Shown here: one piece after another, positions 53,430 through 62,622 of the stretch
How the letters are laid out: each line of letters opens with the position of its first letter
Numbering within the stretch: the first letter of the stretch is position 1
The notes under the pieces: generated by a model
What the model saw: only the letters and a program-made list of their open reading frames with translations
The model's database searches: none
What the model was told of the DNA's origin: nothing
Position numbers and translations under genes: made by a program
NCBI RefSeq assembly: GCF_036014015.1
Contig: NZ_CP107905.1
Coordinates: forward strand, 10,168,001-10,232,000
Direction of reading: 5' to 3'
DNA from: Streptomyces sp. NBC_00457
GTDB lineage: Bacteria > Actinomycetota > Actinomycetes > Streptomycetales > Streptomycetaceae
DNA: 64,000 bases

Positions 53430-54533
53430 TCAACGGCGCTCCGGCGGCCTCCCGGTGGTCGCACCTGGCCGGAACACACAAGTGACCAGGGGTTCTTCGG
53501 CCTGCTCGTCGGCCACGAGTGCGGCCAGCAACCGGACCGCGGCCGCGCCCAACTCGTGGCGGGGGATGTCGAACCCGGTGGGTTGCGGACCCTCGACGAG
53601 ATCGGGCGGAGGGCTGCCGAGGAGAGCGAGGGAGAGATCATCGGGGCAGGTCAGGCCGGCTTCGTCCACGGCTGCGCGCAGAGCGCGCCAGGCGGCCCCG
53701 GTGTCGGTCTCCTCCGCGACGAAGGCGGTGACGCCCTCGGCAAGCCATCGGCCCAGCCTCTCGGGTGTGAGGTCGCGCTGCGGATCGGCGCAGCGGAGGA
53801 CGGCCTGGGGCCCGCCGGCCAGTCCGGCCGCCTCCAGCCCCTCCAGGAAGCCCCGTTGACGGTCCGTCGAGGCGGGCGCGTCATCGTCCTCACGGACCAG
53901 GACGATGCGGCGGTGCCCCAGTGACGCCAGGTGCCGGACCACTTCGCTGCTGGCGCTCACATAGTCGGCGCCCACCCAGGACAGTCCTTCCAGCTCCTCG
54001 CGACGCCCGAGGTGCACGACCGGGAACCCGTCGGCGACCATCCGCTTCAGCTCGGCGAGCGGGACGTGCCGGCCAAGGAACAGACAACCGTCAGCGAGCC
54101 GCACCCGGTTCAACGCCTCGGGCCCGGCCGCCCCGGCACCACCGGAACTCGACCCCGTGAACAGCACCAAGTCGTAGCCGCGCGCGGCGGCTTCTCGCTC
54201 CACGCCGACGAGGAAGGGGTAGTACGAGTGCTGCACGTCCGTCGGGAAGGTGGCCGTGAAGCTGAAGACGCCGAGCAGGTTGTTGCGGGCCGCCGCCAGG
54301 CGCCGAGCCGCGGGATCCGGTGCGTAGCCAAGACTGCGGGCGGCATCGAGCACCCTCTGACGTGTCTCGTCGGAGATCGCCGAGGCCTGCGCCTTGTCCG
54401 ACAGCACGAGCGACACCGTGGCCTGGGACACCCCGGCCAGTCGGGCGACCTCCGCTTGCCGCGGTCGTGACGTGCGTCCCGCCACGGTGGGGGTCCGACC
54501 ACGCCGTGACCGCTTCCTGGGCTGCTCCACCAT
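53430..54533 (-). CDS. LacI-family transcriptional regulator
   Basis: 367 residues from ATG 54533 (GTGGGGAGC upstream). The HTH is AEVARLAGVSQATVSLVLSD with the hinge helix LGYAPDPAARRLA. The periplasmic-binding-protein-like domain binds a small effector, probably a sugar or sugar acid. It heads the minus-strand catabolic genes and is the obvious repressor. Tandem operator-like repeats lie in its upstream region (54575-54611). Confidence 0.92.
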   Translation of the reverse strand: MVEQPRKRSRRGRTPTVAGRTSRPRQAEVARLAGVSQATVSLVLSDKAQASAISDETRQRVLDAARSLGYAPDPAARRLAAARNNLLGVFSFTATFPTDVQHSYYPFLVGVEREAAARGYDLVLFTGSSSGGAGAAGPEALNRVRLADGCLFLGRHVPLAELKRMVADGFPVVHLGRREELEGLSWVGADYVSASSEVVRHLASLGHRRIVLVREDDDAPASTDRQRGFLEGLEAAGLAGGPQAVLRCADPQRDLTPERLGRWLAEGVTAFVAEETDTGAAWRALRAAVDEAGLTCPDDLSLALLGSPPPDLVEGPQPTGFDIPRHELGAAAVRLLAALVADEQAEEPLVTCVFRPGATTGRPPERR

Positions 54534-54574
54534 GCTCCCCACCCGGCCGCTCACGACCGATGTCCGGGCTGTTG

Positions 54575-54611
54575 ATGCGTATCAGTAATGCGTATCAGTA
54601 ATGCGCATTAG
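54575..54611. promoter_or_regulatory. Operator-like tandem repeats for the LacI regulator
   Basis: ATGCGTATCAGTA occurs twice in tandem (54575-54587, 54588-54600), followed by a variant ATGCGCATTAG. The last overlap creates a perfect palindrome TAATGCGCATTA (54599-54610) with the CG centre typical of LacI sites. Confidence 0.75.
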
Positions 54612-54846
54612 CCCGTACTGTGAGCGCCTTGAGGGCGTCGGTCAAGGCTTCCTGCACGATTTCTTCGGACCTCGGCCGACGACGACAACACACGTTCACC
54701 GCCCTCTGCCGCCGAGGCCGGACAGCCCCCCAGCTCAAGGCGGTGATCGGCGGGACGGGCGAGCGGCAGGGGCGGCGGAGGCGTTGGTAGCGTCGGCGTG
54801 TGCCGTGCCGGCCGGTGCGGTGTGCCGCTCGACCGAGAGAGACCTG

Positions 54847-55776
54847 ATGTCCCCGACGATTCGCAGGGCCGTGATCCCGGCCGCCGGACTCGGTTCCCGT
54901 CTGCTGCCCCTGACGAAGGCGACACCGAAGGAGATGCTCCCGGTCGGCGACAAGCCGGTCATCGAGCACACCGTCCGCGAGTTGGTGGACTCGGGTATCA
55001 CCGACATCACCATCGTCGTCTCCGGCGGCAAGAGCCTCATCCAGGACCACTTCCGCCCCAACCCCGCCCTCGTCGAACAACTCCGCGCCGACGGCAAGCC
55101 GGCCTACGCGGACGCGGTGGAGGAGGTCGCCGAGCTGGCCCGCCGGGGCCACATCACCTACCTGGACCAGTACGGCCCGTACGGCAACGGCACTCCGGTG
55201 CTGAACGCCGCCCGTGCCTTCGGCGACGAGCCCGTGCTGGTGCTGTGGCCCGACGACGTCTTCGTGGCCGAGGTCCCCCGCGCCCAGCAGCTGATCCGCG
55301 CGTACGAGCAGACCGGCTGCCCGGTGCTGGCGCTCCTGCCGATGGACCCCACCGAGTCCCAGCGCTACGGCGTGCCCATCGTCAAGGAAGACCTCGGCGA
55401 CGGCCAGCTCCGCATCACCGGCCTGGTCGAGAAGCCCGAGCCGGCCGCCGCCCCCTCGTCGTACGCCGCGATCGGCGGCTATGTCGTCACCCCCGGCATC
55501 ATCGACGAACTGCGCGAACAGACCCGTCGCTGGTACGAGCACAGGACCGGCGAGGTCTACCTGACCGACGCCATCAACGCCTACGCCGCCACCCGCGCGG
55601 TCTACGGGCAGGTCATCAAGGGCCGCTGGTACGACACCGGCAACCCGGCCGACTACCTGGTCGCCCAGATGGCGTTCGGCCTCGCCCACCCGCAGTACGG
55701 CCCCGTCCTGCGCGGCCTGGTCGCGGGACTCGACGTCGACAGCGCTGCCGCCGTCGAGGCGGAAGCCGGCGCCTGA
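54847..55776 (+). CDS. galU: UTP-glucose-1-phosphate uridylyltransferase
   Basis: 309 residues. RRAVIPAAGLGSRLLPLTKATPKEMLP is the nucleotide-binding and catalytic signature, with GDKPVIEHTV, LVLWPDDVF and LVEKPEP. GHRWYDTGNP-like KGRWYDTGNPADYL is close to the C-terminus. It makes UDP-glucose from UTP and glucose 1-phosphate in the cytosol, for cell-wall and glycan synthesis. ATG 54847 has a GAGAGA site. It is divergent from the LacI gene, with the operator repeats nearer the latter. Confidence 0.93.
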   Translation: MSPTIRRAVIPAAGLGSRLLPLTKATPKEMLPVGDKPVIEHTVRELVDSGITDITIVVSGGKSLIQDHFRPNPALVEQLRADGKPAYADAVEEVAELARRGHITYLDQYGPYGNGTPVLNAARAFGDEPVLVLWPDDVFVAEVPRAQQLIRAYEQTGCPVLALLPMDPTESQRYGVPIVKEDLGDGQLRITGLVEKPEPAAAPSSYAAIGGYVVTPGIIDELREQTRRWYEHRTGEVYLTDAINAYAATRAVYGQVIKGRWYDTGNPADYLVAQMAFGLAHPQYGPVLRGLVAGLDVDSAAAVEAEAGA

Positions 55777-55789
55777 CCTGCCGCCTTCC

Positions 55790-55822
55790 GTTCCGGGCGG
55801 TCCTCAGGGGGCGGCCCGGAAC
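55790..55822 (+). terminator. Hairpin after galU
   Basis: GTTCCGGGC (55790-55798) pairs with GCCCGGAAC (55814-55822). Loop of 15 bases, 14 bases past the galU stop. No T-run follows, as is usual in high-GC bacteria. Confidence 0.6.
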
Positions 55823-56019
55823 AGGGTGCCTCGCATGGGGAGACGTCCTGCCACGCGCGCTCGTCCTGCGCTGCTCTCACGGCGACGGGGTGTCCGTCGC
55901 CGTGGTCGAACAGCCGGCCCTCCGCCCGATGTGCCGCGCGGCCCCAGGTGAGCGGCCGGGTCGAGCCGAGCCCGGCGGCCTGCGACGGGGCGGTGACCCG
56001 GTCCTGACGCGCCACGTGG

Positions 56020-57279
56020 ATGATCGATGCCGTGCTGCTCGAGTCCCTGTCGGTCGCCGCGCTGGTCGTGGTGCTGGTGTGCGCCGTCGTCCGCCCCTTC
56101 CGCTGGCCGGAGGCGGCCTTCGCGGTACCCGCGGCCGGCATCGTGGTCGCGGCCGGCGGGATCCCGATCGCGGAAGTGCGGGAGGAGGCGGCCCGGCTCG
56201 GGCCGGTGATCGGCTTCCTCGCCGCCGTACTGGTGCTCGCCAAGCTCTGTGACGACGAGGGCCTCTTCCACGCCTGCGGGACATGGATGGCCCGCTGGTC
56301 CCGCCGCCGACCGCACAGGCTGCTGGGCGCGGTCTTCGCTCTCGCCTCGCTGATCACTGCCGTGCTCGGTCTGGACGCCACCGTGGTCCTGCTGACGCCG
56401 GTGGTGTTCGCCACCGCCGCGCGGATGGGGGCCCGGCCGCGCCCTCACGTCTATGCCGGCGCGCATCTGTCGAACACGGCGTCCCTGCTGTTGCCGGTGT
56501 CGAACCTGACGAACCTGCTCGCCTTCACGGCGACGGGGCTGACCTTCACACGTTTCGCGTTGCTGATGACCTTGCCATGGCTGGCGGCCATCGCCGTCGA
56601 GTACGCCGTCTTCCGCCGCTTCTTCGCCGCCGAACTCAACGCGCCGACCGATCCGACGGCGTCGGATGAGCCTGCGGAGCTGCCCCTGTTCGCGCTGGTG
56701 ACAGTCGCCGCCACCCTCGCCGGTTTCGTCGTGGCTTCCGCACTCGGCGTCGACCCGGCCTGGTCTGCGGCGGCCGGCGCGGCCGTGATGGCCGTACGTG
56801 CCCTGGCTCGCCGGCACACGACTGCGGCCGCGATCGTACGCTCCGCCGACGTGCCCTTCCTCGCCTTCGTCCTCGCCCTCGGTGTGGTCGTACGGGCCGT
56901 CGTCGACAACGGCCTGGGCCGGGCTCTCGGGAATGTCCTGCCCGACGGCACCACGCTGCCCGCCCTGCTGGGCATCGCCGCGCTCGCCGCACTCCTGGCG
57001 AACCTGATCAACAACCTGCCCGCCGTCCTCGCCCTCGTGCCCCTGGCCGCACCGTCCGGGCCCGGCGCGATCCTGGCCGTCCTGCTGGGCGTCAACATCG
57101 GCCCGAACCTCACCTACGCCGGATCCCTGGCCACGCTGCTGTGGCGGCGTATCGCCCACCATCATGATCACGACGTCAGGCTCAAGGAGTTCACGCTCCT
57201 CGGCCTGCTCACCGTCCCCCTCGCCCTGCTGGCCTCCACCCTCGCCTTGTGGGCCTCGCTGAAGATCATGGGGGAGTGA
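56020..57279 (+). CDS. ArsB/SLC13-type membrane transporter
   Basis: 419 residues with about 11 hydrophobic helices. The conserved blocks AHLSNTASLLLPVSNLTNLLAF and ALLANLINNLPAVLALVPLA, with VNIGPNLTYAGSLATLLWRR, are those of the ArsB/NhaD/SLC13 ion-transporter group. ArsB exports arsenite, but no arsenic genes lie nearby, so another anion or Na+ coupling is possible. ATG 56020 is 240 bases after galU. Confidence 0.87.
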   Translation: MIDAVLLESLSVAALVVVLVCAVVRPFRWPEAAFAVPAAGIVVAAGGIPIAEVREEAARLGPVIGFLAAVLVLAKLCDDEGLFHACGTWMARWSRRRPHRLLGAVFALASLITAVLGLDATVVLLTPVVFATAARMGARPRPHVYAGAHLSNTASLLLPVSNLTNLLAFTATGLTFTRFALLMTLPWLAAIAVEYAVFRRFFAAELNAPTDPTASDEPAELPLFALVTVAATLAGFVVASALGVDPAWSAAAGAAVMAVRALARRHTTAAAIVRSADVPFLAFVLALGVVVRAVVDNGLGRALGNVLPDGTTLPALLGIAALAALLANLINNLPAVLALVPLAAPSGPGAILAVLLGVNIGPNLTYAGSLATLLWRRIAHHHDHDVRLKEFTLLGLLTVPLALLASTLALWASLKIMGE

Positions 57280-57306
57280 GGGCTCCTTGCTTGCCCTGCT
57301 GACCGG

Positions 57307-57879
57307 TCAGCGCAGGTCGAGTCGCATCAGGATCCGGGGATGACCGGCCAGCACCGAGGTGGTGTCGGCGGCGTGCACGAACTCGGCGCGTTCGAAGTTC
57401 TTCCGCAGCCCGGCGTACGCCATCGTCATGTCGACCCTCGCGTCGCCGTTGTCGAGAGGATACGCCTCGATCGCCGGTGCGCCGTGAGCGCGGGCGAACT
57501 CCACCGCGCCCGCGATGAGGGCGTGCGAGACGCCCTTCTTCCGGTGGCCGGGGCGCACACGGATGCACCACAGCGACCAGACGGGCAGGTCGTCGACGTG
57601 CGGGATCTTGCGGTTGCGTGCGAAGGAGGTGTCCGATCGGGGCGCGACGGCGGCCCAGCCGACGGGTTCCTCACCGTCGTAGGCGATCACTCCCGGAGCG
57701 GGTTTCCCGCGGCACAGGTCGGCGACGTACTCACCGCGGGCCGGTCCGCGCAGCTCGTTGTTGAGCTTGGACGGGATCCGGTAGCTCAGGCACCAGCAGA
57801 CGTTGGCGCCCGGTGACTTGGGACCGAGCAGCGTACGGACATCCTCGAAGACCGAAGCCGGGCGCACCTCGATGGTCAT
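57307..57879 (-). CDS. GNAT-family N-acetyltransferase
   Basis: 190 residues. The acetyl-CoA loop is VRPGHRKKGVSHALIAGAVEFA, preceded by PVWSLWCIRV. The N-terminal ANVCWCLSYRIP is found in a subgroup of actinobacterial acetyltransferases. The acceptor is unknown. A 14-bp perfect palindrome (57298-57311, GCTGACCGGTCAGC) overlaps its stop and may end both convergent transcripts. Confidence 0.87.
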   Translation of the reverse strand: MTIEVRPASVFEDVRTLLGPKSPGANVCWCLSYRIPSKLNNELRGPARGEYVADLCRGKPAPGVIAYDGEEPVGWAAVAPRSDTSFARNRKIPHVDDLPVWSLWCIRVRPGHRKKGVSHALIAGAVEFARAHGAPAIEAYPLDNGDARVDMTMAYAGLRKNFERAEFVHAADTTSVLAGHPRILMRLDLR

Positions 57880-57922
57880 GGCCCCACGATGTCACGGCCC
57901 ACATCGCGACGCACGGCCGCCG

Positions 57923-58513
57923 TCACCCCGGTAGGCGCAGCCCGGCGATGAGGAGTTCGACCAGTCGGCGTGCGTCGTAGCGGGGATTGTCGCCGGCGCC
58001 CGCGCACAGCCCTCCGACGCCGCGCATGAGTTCGTACGCGTCCTGGCCGGGGCGGATCTCACCGGCGTCGGCGGCGGCTTCGAGGAGCTGGGTGCAGACA
58101 GGCACGAGGCGGTCGAGGAAGTAGGAGTGCAGGGGGTCGAAGCAGGGGTCGTCGGACTGCAGGACGGCCGCGAGCCCGTGTTTGGTGACCAGGAAGTCGA
58201 CGAAGAGGTTGATCCATTGCCCGAGCGCGGCGTGGGGAGTCGCGCTGCTCGCGAGCAGGGCGGGCCCGGCCTCGGCGAGGGCGTCGACCTGGTGGCGGTA
58301 GACGGCGATGATGAGATCCGCCCGCGTCGGGAAGTGGCGGTAGATCGTGGCCGTTCCGACCCCGGCCTTGGCCGCGATGTCGCGGATCGGCGCTTCCACG
58401 CCTGCCGTGACGAAGACCGCGGCGGCCGCGTCGAGCAGCGTCTCCTGGTTGCGCCGGGCGTCGGCCCGTTTGGGCCGCGCTGCGCGTCCTGCGTCCCGCT
58501 CGTCTTCGTTCAC
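57923..58513 (-). CDS. TetR-family repressor
   Basis: 196 residues from GTG 58513, chosen because GGAAGGG precedes it and because starting at the upstream ATG would translate through the operator. HTH: IRDIAAKAGVGTATIYRHFPTR. The ligand domain is helical with a Cys in DDPCFDPLHSY. It is divergent from an alpha/beta hydrolase and separated by two near-identical operators, so it very likely represses both. Confidence 0.9.
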   Translation of the reverse strand: MNEDERDAGRAARPKRADARRNQETLLDAAAAVFVTAGVEAPIRDIAAKAGVGTATIYRHFPTRADLIIAVYRHQVDALAEAGPALLASSATPHAALGQWINLFVDFLVTKHGLAAVLQSDDPCFDPLHSYFLDRLVPVCTQLLEAAADAGEIRPGQDAYELMRGVGGLCAGAGDNPRYDARRLVELLIAGLRLPG

Positions 58514-58548
58514 CGCACCCTTCCCTTCGCTGCCGTGCTTGCTTGCTA

Positions 58549-58591
58549 AACGGGACAGTGTCCCGTATTTATTAAACGGGACACTGTCCCA
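58549..58591. promoter_or_regulatory. Paired operators between TetR and hydrolase genes
   Basis: CGGGACAGTGTCCCG (58551-58565) and CGGGACACTGTCCC (58577-58590) are palindromic and are preceded by TAAA in both cases, spaced 26 bases apart (centre to centre). This is a textbook TetR dual site covering the divergent promoters. Confidence 0.85.
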
Positions 58592-58652
58592 CTTCTTCAT
58601 GATGCCAGACCCAGGACGTCAACCGCGCAACTGCTGAAAGGAAGGCCGCCCC

Positions 58653-59597
58653 ATGGCCGAATCAGCCAGGGCAACCATGGATCCAGCCATGAGCGCGCCC
58701 ACTCCCATCGTCTCCGTGAAGCCGATACCGCTGCCGGCGCCGGGCCGTGGATACGACCTCCACGTGCGCGTGTCCGCCCCGACGGCCGGACACGAACTGC
58801 CCCTCATTGTCTTCTCGCACGGCTTCGGCTCATCGCTGGACGGCTACGGACCGCTGGCCGACTTCTGGGCCGCTCACGGATTCGTCGTCATCCAGCCCAC
58901 GCATCTCGACTCCAGGACCCTGGCCCTTCCCCCGGACGATCCCCGCACACCACGGATCTGGCGTTACCGAGTCGAGGACATGAAGCGCATCCTCGACCAC
59001 CTTGATCTCCTGGAAGCCGCCGTGCCGGGCCTCAGCGGCCGCCTGGACCGAAGCCGTATCGCCGCAGCCGGCCACTCCTTCGGCGGCCAGACCGCCGGCA
59101 ATCTGCTGGGCCTGCGAGTCCTCGATGAGCAGAACAAGAAGGGAGAGGACCTTTCCGACTCGCGCATCAAAGCGGGCGTACTGCTCGCCACGGCCGGACA
59201 GGGCGGCGCCGACCTGACACCGTTCGCGGCCGAGCACTTCCCGTTCATGAACCCGAGTTTCGCGGACATGACCACGCCGACCCTCGTGGTCGCGGGGGAT
59301 CAGGACGACTCGCCGCTGACCGTTCGGGGGCCGGACTGGTGCGCCGACCCCTATTTCTTGAGTCCCGGCAGCAAGAGCCTGCTCACCGTGTTCGGGGCCG
59401 AACACTCGCTGGGCGGAATCCCCGGCTACGAAGCCAAGGAGACAACGGACGAGAACCCCCAACGAGTTGCCCTCATCCAACGGCTCACCTGGGCCTACCT
59501 TCGCAGCGCGCTCGACCCGCAGGACCCCAGCTGGCCGGCAGCCCGCACGGCGTTGACGGCGAGCGGCAATCCATTGGGCCGCATCGAATCCAAGTGA
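58653..59597 (+). CDS. Alpha/beta hydrolase (chlorophyllase/PAF-acetylhydrolase-like)
   Basis: 314 residues. LPLIVFSHGFGSSLDGYGPLAD gives the oxyanion loop, IAAAGHSFGGQTAGNLLG the Ser elbow, VVAGDQDDSPLTV the Asp and VFGAEHSLGG the His. The fold and spacing fit the chlorophyllase/platelet-activating-factor hydrolase group that cleaves esters. GAAAGGAAGG precedes the ATG. The TetR protein encoded divergently probably senses its substrate or product. Confidence 0.9.
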   Translation: MAESARATMDPAMSAPTPIVSVKPIPLPAPGRGYDLHVRVSAPTAGHELPLIVFSHGFGSSLDGYGPLADFWAAHGFVVIQPTHLDSRTLALPPDDPRTPRIWRYRVEDMKRILDHLDLLEAAVPGLSGRLDRSRIAAAGHSFGGQTAGNLLGLRVLDEQNKKGEDLSDSRIKAGVLLATAGQGGADLTPFAAEHFPFMNPSFADMTTPTLVVAGDQDDSPLTVRGPDWCADPYFLSPGSKSLLTVFGAEHSLGGIPGYEAKETTDENPQRVALIQRLTWAYLRSALDPQDPSWPAARTALTASGNPLGRIESK

Positions 59598-59732
59598 AAG
59601 TGCATGCGCTCAGTCGTCGAGTCCATGGACAGCGCCTGCCGAACTCCGTTCCTCTGATGGCACAGCGGGCCGGCCACGGCCGGAACTCCCGCTGCCTCAT
59701 GACTGGTTGGGCTCGCGATCGGAGAGCGACGG

Positions 59733-60947
59733 ATGCCGAGTGGACTCATCGCGCTGGCACTCGGCGGCTTCGGCATCGGTCTGACCGAGTTCCTGATCGC
59801 CGGGCTGCTGCCGCAGGTGGCGTCGAGTTTCGGGGTGTCCGAGGCGGCGGCGGGCCGGCTGATCTCCGGGTATGCGTTGAGTGTCGCGGTCGGCGCGATC
59901 GCGCTGACCGCGGCGACGGCGCGGCTGCCCCGCAAGGGGGTCCTGGTCGGCCTGGTGGGGTTGTTCGTCATCGGCAACCTGTTGTCGGCGGTTGCGCCTG
60001 ACTACGAGGTGATGCTGCTCGGGCGGATCGTCGCCGCGCTCTGCCACGGTTCGTTCTTCGGTATCGGCTCGCTGGTCGCTCGCAGCCTGGTCGCGCCGGA
60101 AAGGAAGTCCCGTGCGGTGGCGGTCATGTTCGCCGGGCTGACCGTCGCGAATGTGCTCGGCGTGCCGTTCGGCGCGCTCGTCGGTGAGCGGTGGGGCTGG
60201 CGAGCGGCCTTCTGGGCGGTCACCGGAATCGGCGTACTCGCCCTGGCGGGCATCGTCGCCCTCGTCCCCGCCGGGGCGGGAGAAACGCGACCTCCGACCG
60301 CGGCGGGCAGCTCCGCCCCGATGCCGCCCATCGGCTTGCGGGCCCAGTTCCGTGCGTTCCGGTCCTGGCAGGTCTGGCTGACCCTGACAGCCACCGCGCT
60401 CAGTTACGGCGGGATGTTCGGCGCGTTCAGCTACATCGCCTACACCTTCACCGAGGTCGGCGGGTTCTCCTCCGCGGATGTCGCCTGGCTGCTGATGGTG
60501 TACGGCGTCGGCCTGGTCGTCGGGAACCTGATCGGCGGACGCGCGGCCGACGGCGACCGTGATCGCGCCCTGGTTCTCGCCCTGCTCGGACTCACCATCA
60601 CCCTGGCCGCGTTCGGCCTGCTGGCGGGCAGCGCGACCGCTTCGGTGATCCTGGTCTTTCTGATGGGCCTGTTCGGATTCGCCGGCGTCCCCGGCATGAT
60701 TACCCGCGTCACCGACTACGCCCACGGGGCGGCCCTCGCCGCCGGCGCCAACGTGTCCGCGTCCAACCTCGGCAACGCCCTCGGCGCCTGGCTCGGAGGC
60801 CTGGCCATCACCGCGGGCCTCGGCTACACCGCACCGCTCTACGTAGGCGCCGGCATCGTCCTGGTGTCCGTCCTCGTCATGGCCGTAGCCGCACATCACG
60901 CGAGGCAGGCCCTAAACCCCTTGGAGACGGTTCGCGATCTCTCCTAG
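59733..60947 (+). CDS. MFS efflux transporter (chloramphenicol-efflux/AraJ-like)
   Basis: 404 residues, 12 helices. FGIGLTEFLIAGLLPQVASSFGVSEAAAGRLISGYAL matches the Cmx/CmlR/AraJ subgroup in TM1-TM2; the TM4 motif is LGRIVAALCHGSFFGIGSLVARSL, and motif C-like AVMFAGLTVANVLGVPFGALVG supports a proton antiporter. Such proteins export chloramphenicol, sugars or unknown drugs. It lies 135 bases after the hydrolase and just before an esterase. Confidence 0.88.
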   Translation: MPSGLIALALGGFGIGLTEFLIAGLLPQVASSFGVSEAAAGRLISGYALSVAVGAIALTAATARLPRKGVLVGLVGLFVIGNLLSAVAPDYEVMLLGRIVAALCHGSFFGIGSLVARSLVAPERKSRAVAVMFAGLTVANVLGVPFGALVGERWGWRAAFWAVTGIGVLALAGIVALVPAGAGETRPPTAAGSSAPMPPIGLRAQFRAFRSWQVWLTLTATALSYGGMFGAFSYIAYTFTEVGGFSSADVAWLLMVYGVGLVVGNLIGGRAADGDRDRALVLALLGLTITLAAFGLLAGSATASVILVFLMGLFGFAGVPGMITRVTDYAHGAALAAGANVSASNLGNALGAWLGGLAITAGLGYTAPLYVGAGIVLVSVLVMAVAAHHARQALNPLETVRDLS

Positions 60948-60957
60948 GTTGGCCGGC

Positions 60958-61812
60958 GTGACGACAGAGGTGCCCTACCGGCCAATTCCGGTTGACCAGT
61001 CGGACGTTCGCTACGCCCATGGCCCCGACTCGGCTCCACAGCCGGACGTGCCCGTCGGGGAGACGATCGAGTTCGACTGGAACGACAGCGCGATGTACCC
61101 CGGCACGTCCCGGAAGTTCTGGGTCCACGTGCCGGCGAGTTACAACCCTGCCAACCCGGCGTCACTCATGTTGTTCCAGGACGGATGGTGGTACCTGGAT
61201 CCCGCAGGTGAGGTCCGCGGGGCGATCGTCCTGGACAACCTCATGCACCGGGGTGACATCCCGGTCACCATCGGCGTGTTCGTCGACCCCGGCATCTTCC
61301 CCGACGCCGAAGATCCGAAGAACCGCAACGCCGAGTACGACGCATTCGACGATCGGTACGTCAGTTTCCTCCTGAACGAGATCGTCTCCGAGGTCAGCAA
61401 GCGCTACTCGATCGCCGAGGACCCCGATCACTGGGGCATCTGCGGTGGCAGCAGCGGCGGCAACTGCGCCTTCACCGCGGCGTGGTTACGCCCGGACAAG
61501 TTCCGCCGCGTCATCGGGTACCTGTCCAGTTTCGCGCAGATGCCGGGCGGCAACCCGTACCCCGACGTCATTCCCCGCGTCCCCCGCAAGCCGCTGCGCA
61601 TCTTCCTGCAGGCGGGCCATCGCGACCTGCGCTGGAACGAGCCCGAGGCGAACTGGCTCGCCGAAAACTTGCGGGTCGCGGCGGCACTCGCGGAAGCCGG
61701 CTACGACTTCCGCCTCGTCCTGGGCGATGGCGGCCACAGCCCCAACCACGGTGGTGTCCTGCTCCCAGATGCTCTGCGCTGGTTGTGGCGGTCTGCTGAT
61801 CACCCGAACTAG
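60958..61812 (+). CDS. Esterase D/enterochelin esterase-like hydrolase
   Basis: 284 residues from GTG 60958 (TTG 60949 also possible). FWVHVPASYNPANPASLMLFQDG begins the fold, HWGICGGSSGGNCAFTAAWL holds the Ser nucleophile, RIFLQAGHRDL precedes the acid, and GDGGHSPNHGG the His. It is a soluble carboxylesterase resembling Fes-type enzymes; substrate unknown. A TTA codon (about residue 177) suggests bldA-dependent expression. It follows the efflux gene by 10 bases and is probably co-transcribed. Confidence 0.88.
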   Translation: MTTEVPYRPIPVDQSDVRYAHGPDSAPQPDVPVGETIEFDWNDSAMYPGTSRKFWVHVPASYNPANPASLMLFQDGWWYLDPAGEVRGAIVLDNLMHRGDIPVTIGVFVDPGIFPDAEDPKNRNAEYDAFDDRYVSFLLNEIVSEVSKRYSIAEDPDHWGICGGSSGGNCAFTAAWLRPDKFRRVIGYLSSFAQMPGGNPYPDVIPRVPRKPLRIFLQAGHRDLRWNEPEANWLAENLRVAAALAEAGYDFRLVLGDGGHSPNHGGVLLPDALRWLWRSADHPN

Positions 61813-61959
61813 GCCGCATATCGAGTCGTGATCATCGGGTGGTCCTGGTGAGGTCTTTGATCCAGATCATCGCGCGGGTGAGGCAGGTGGAGCCGACGTG
61901 AGCCGACCGGTGCACTGATGTCCGGGCGGCGACTCATGGGGCATGGCCCGGCACCCGGC

Positions 61960-62622
61960 TCAGGTTCCGGGGAGGATACGGCGCGTTTCGTAGGCCCACA
62001 TCGCGATCTCGACCCGGTTGCGGGCGCCGAGTTTGGCCATCAGGCTGGCCAGATGCGTTTTCACCGTGCTGAGGCTGATGTGCAGTGCATCGGCGATCTC
62101 GGTGTTGGTCAGCCCGCGAGCGACGGCGAGGAGCACCTGCTCCTCGCGGGCGGTGACGGGGGAGACCGGCTGGGCCACGGGCCGGCCGGCGGGCAGGTCC
62201 GCGAATGTCTGGAGCAGACGGACGGTGACGCTGGGCGCGATGAGCGCCTCACCGCCGGACGCCGACCGTACGGCCTGGGCCAGAAGGTCTGGTCCCGTGT
62301 CCTTGAGGAGGAATCCGCGGGCGCCGGCACGCAGCGCGCCGTAGACGTACTCGTCGAGGTCGAACGTGGTGATGACGACCACGGCCAGCGGGTCGGCGAC
62401 GCCCGGGCCGGCGACCTGCTGGGTGGCCTCGAGCCCGTCGAGTACGGGCATGCGGATGTCGAACAGGCAGACGTCGGGGCGCAGTTCGCGGGCCAGACGT
62501 ACCGCCTCCTGTCCGTCGGTGGCCTCGCCGACCACCTCGATGCCGGGCTGGGCGTTCAGCATGATCCGCAACCCGGTGCGGATGATCGTCTGGTCGTCAG
62601 CGACGAGGACGCGAATGGACAC
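61960..62622 (-). CDS. NarL-type response regulator
   Basis: 220 residues from GTG 62622. Receiver: RVLVADDQTIIRTGL, phospho-Asp in DVCLFDIRMPVLDG, ARGFLLKDTG with the Lys. LuxR-type HTH: LTNTEIADALHISLSTVKTHLASLMAKLG. The gene overlaps the kinase 3' end by 26 bases, so the pair is coupled. The small gap 61813-61959 holds no gene I can support. Confidence 0.93.
   Translation of the reverse strand: MSIRVLVADDQTIIRTGLRIMLNAQPGIEVVGEATDGQEAVRLARELRPDVCLFDIRMPVLDGLEATQQVAGPGVADPLAVVVITTFDLDEYVYGALRAGARGFLLKDTGPDLLAQAVRSASGGEALIAPSVTVRLLQTFADLPAGRPVAQPVSPVTAREEQVLLAVARGLTNTEIADALHISLSTVKTHLASLMAKLGARNRVEIAMWAYETRRILPGT

Noticed and set aside
61813..61959. Possible transposase tail on the minus strand (AMIWIKDLTRTTR)
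   Set aside because: Too short and too vaguely similar to known transposases to claim.
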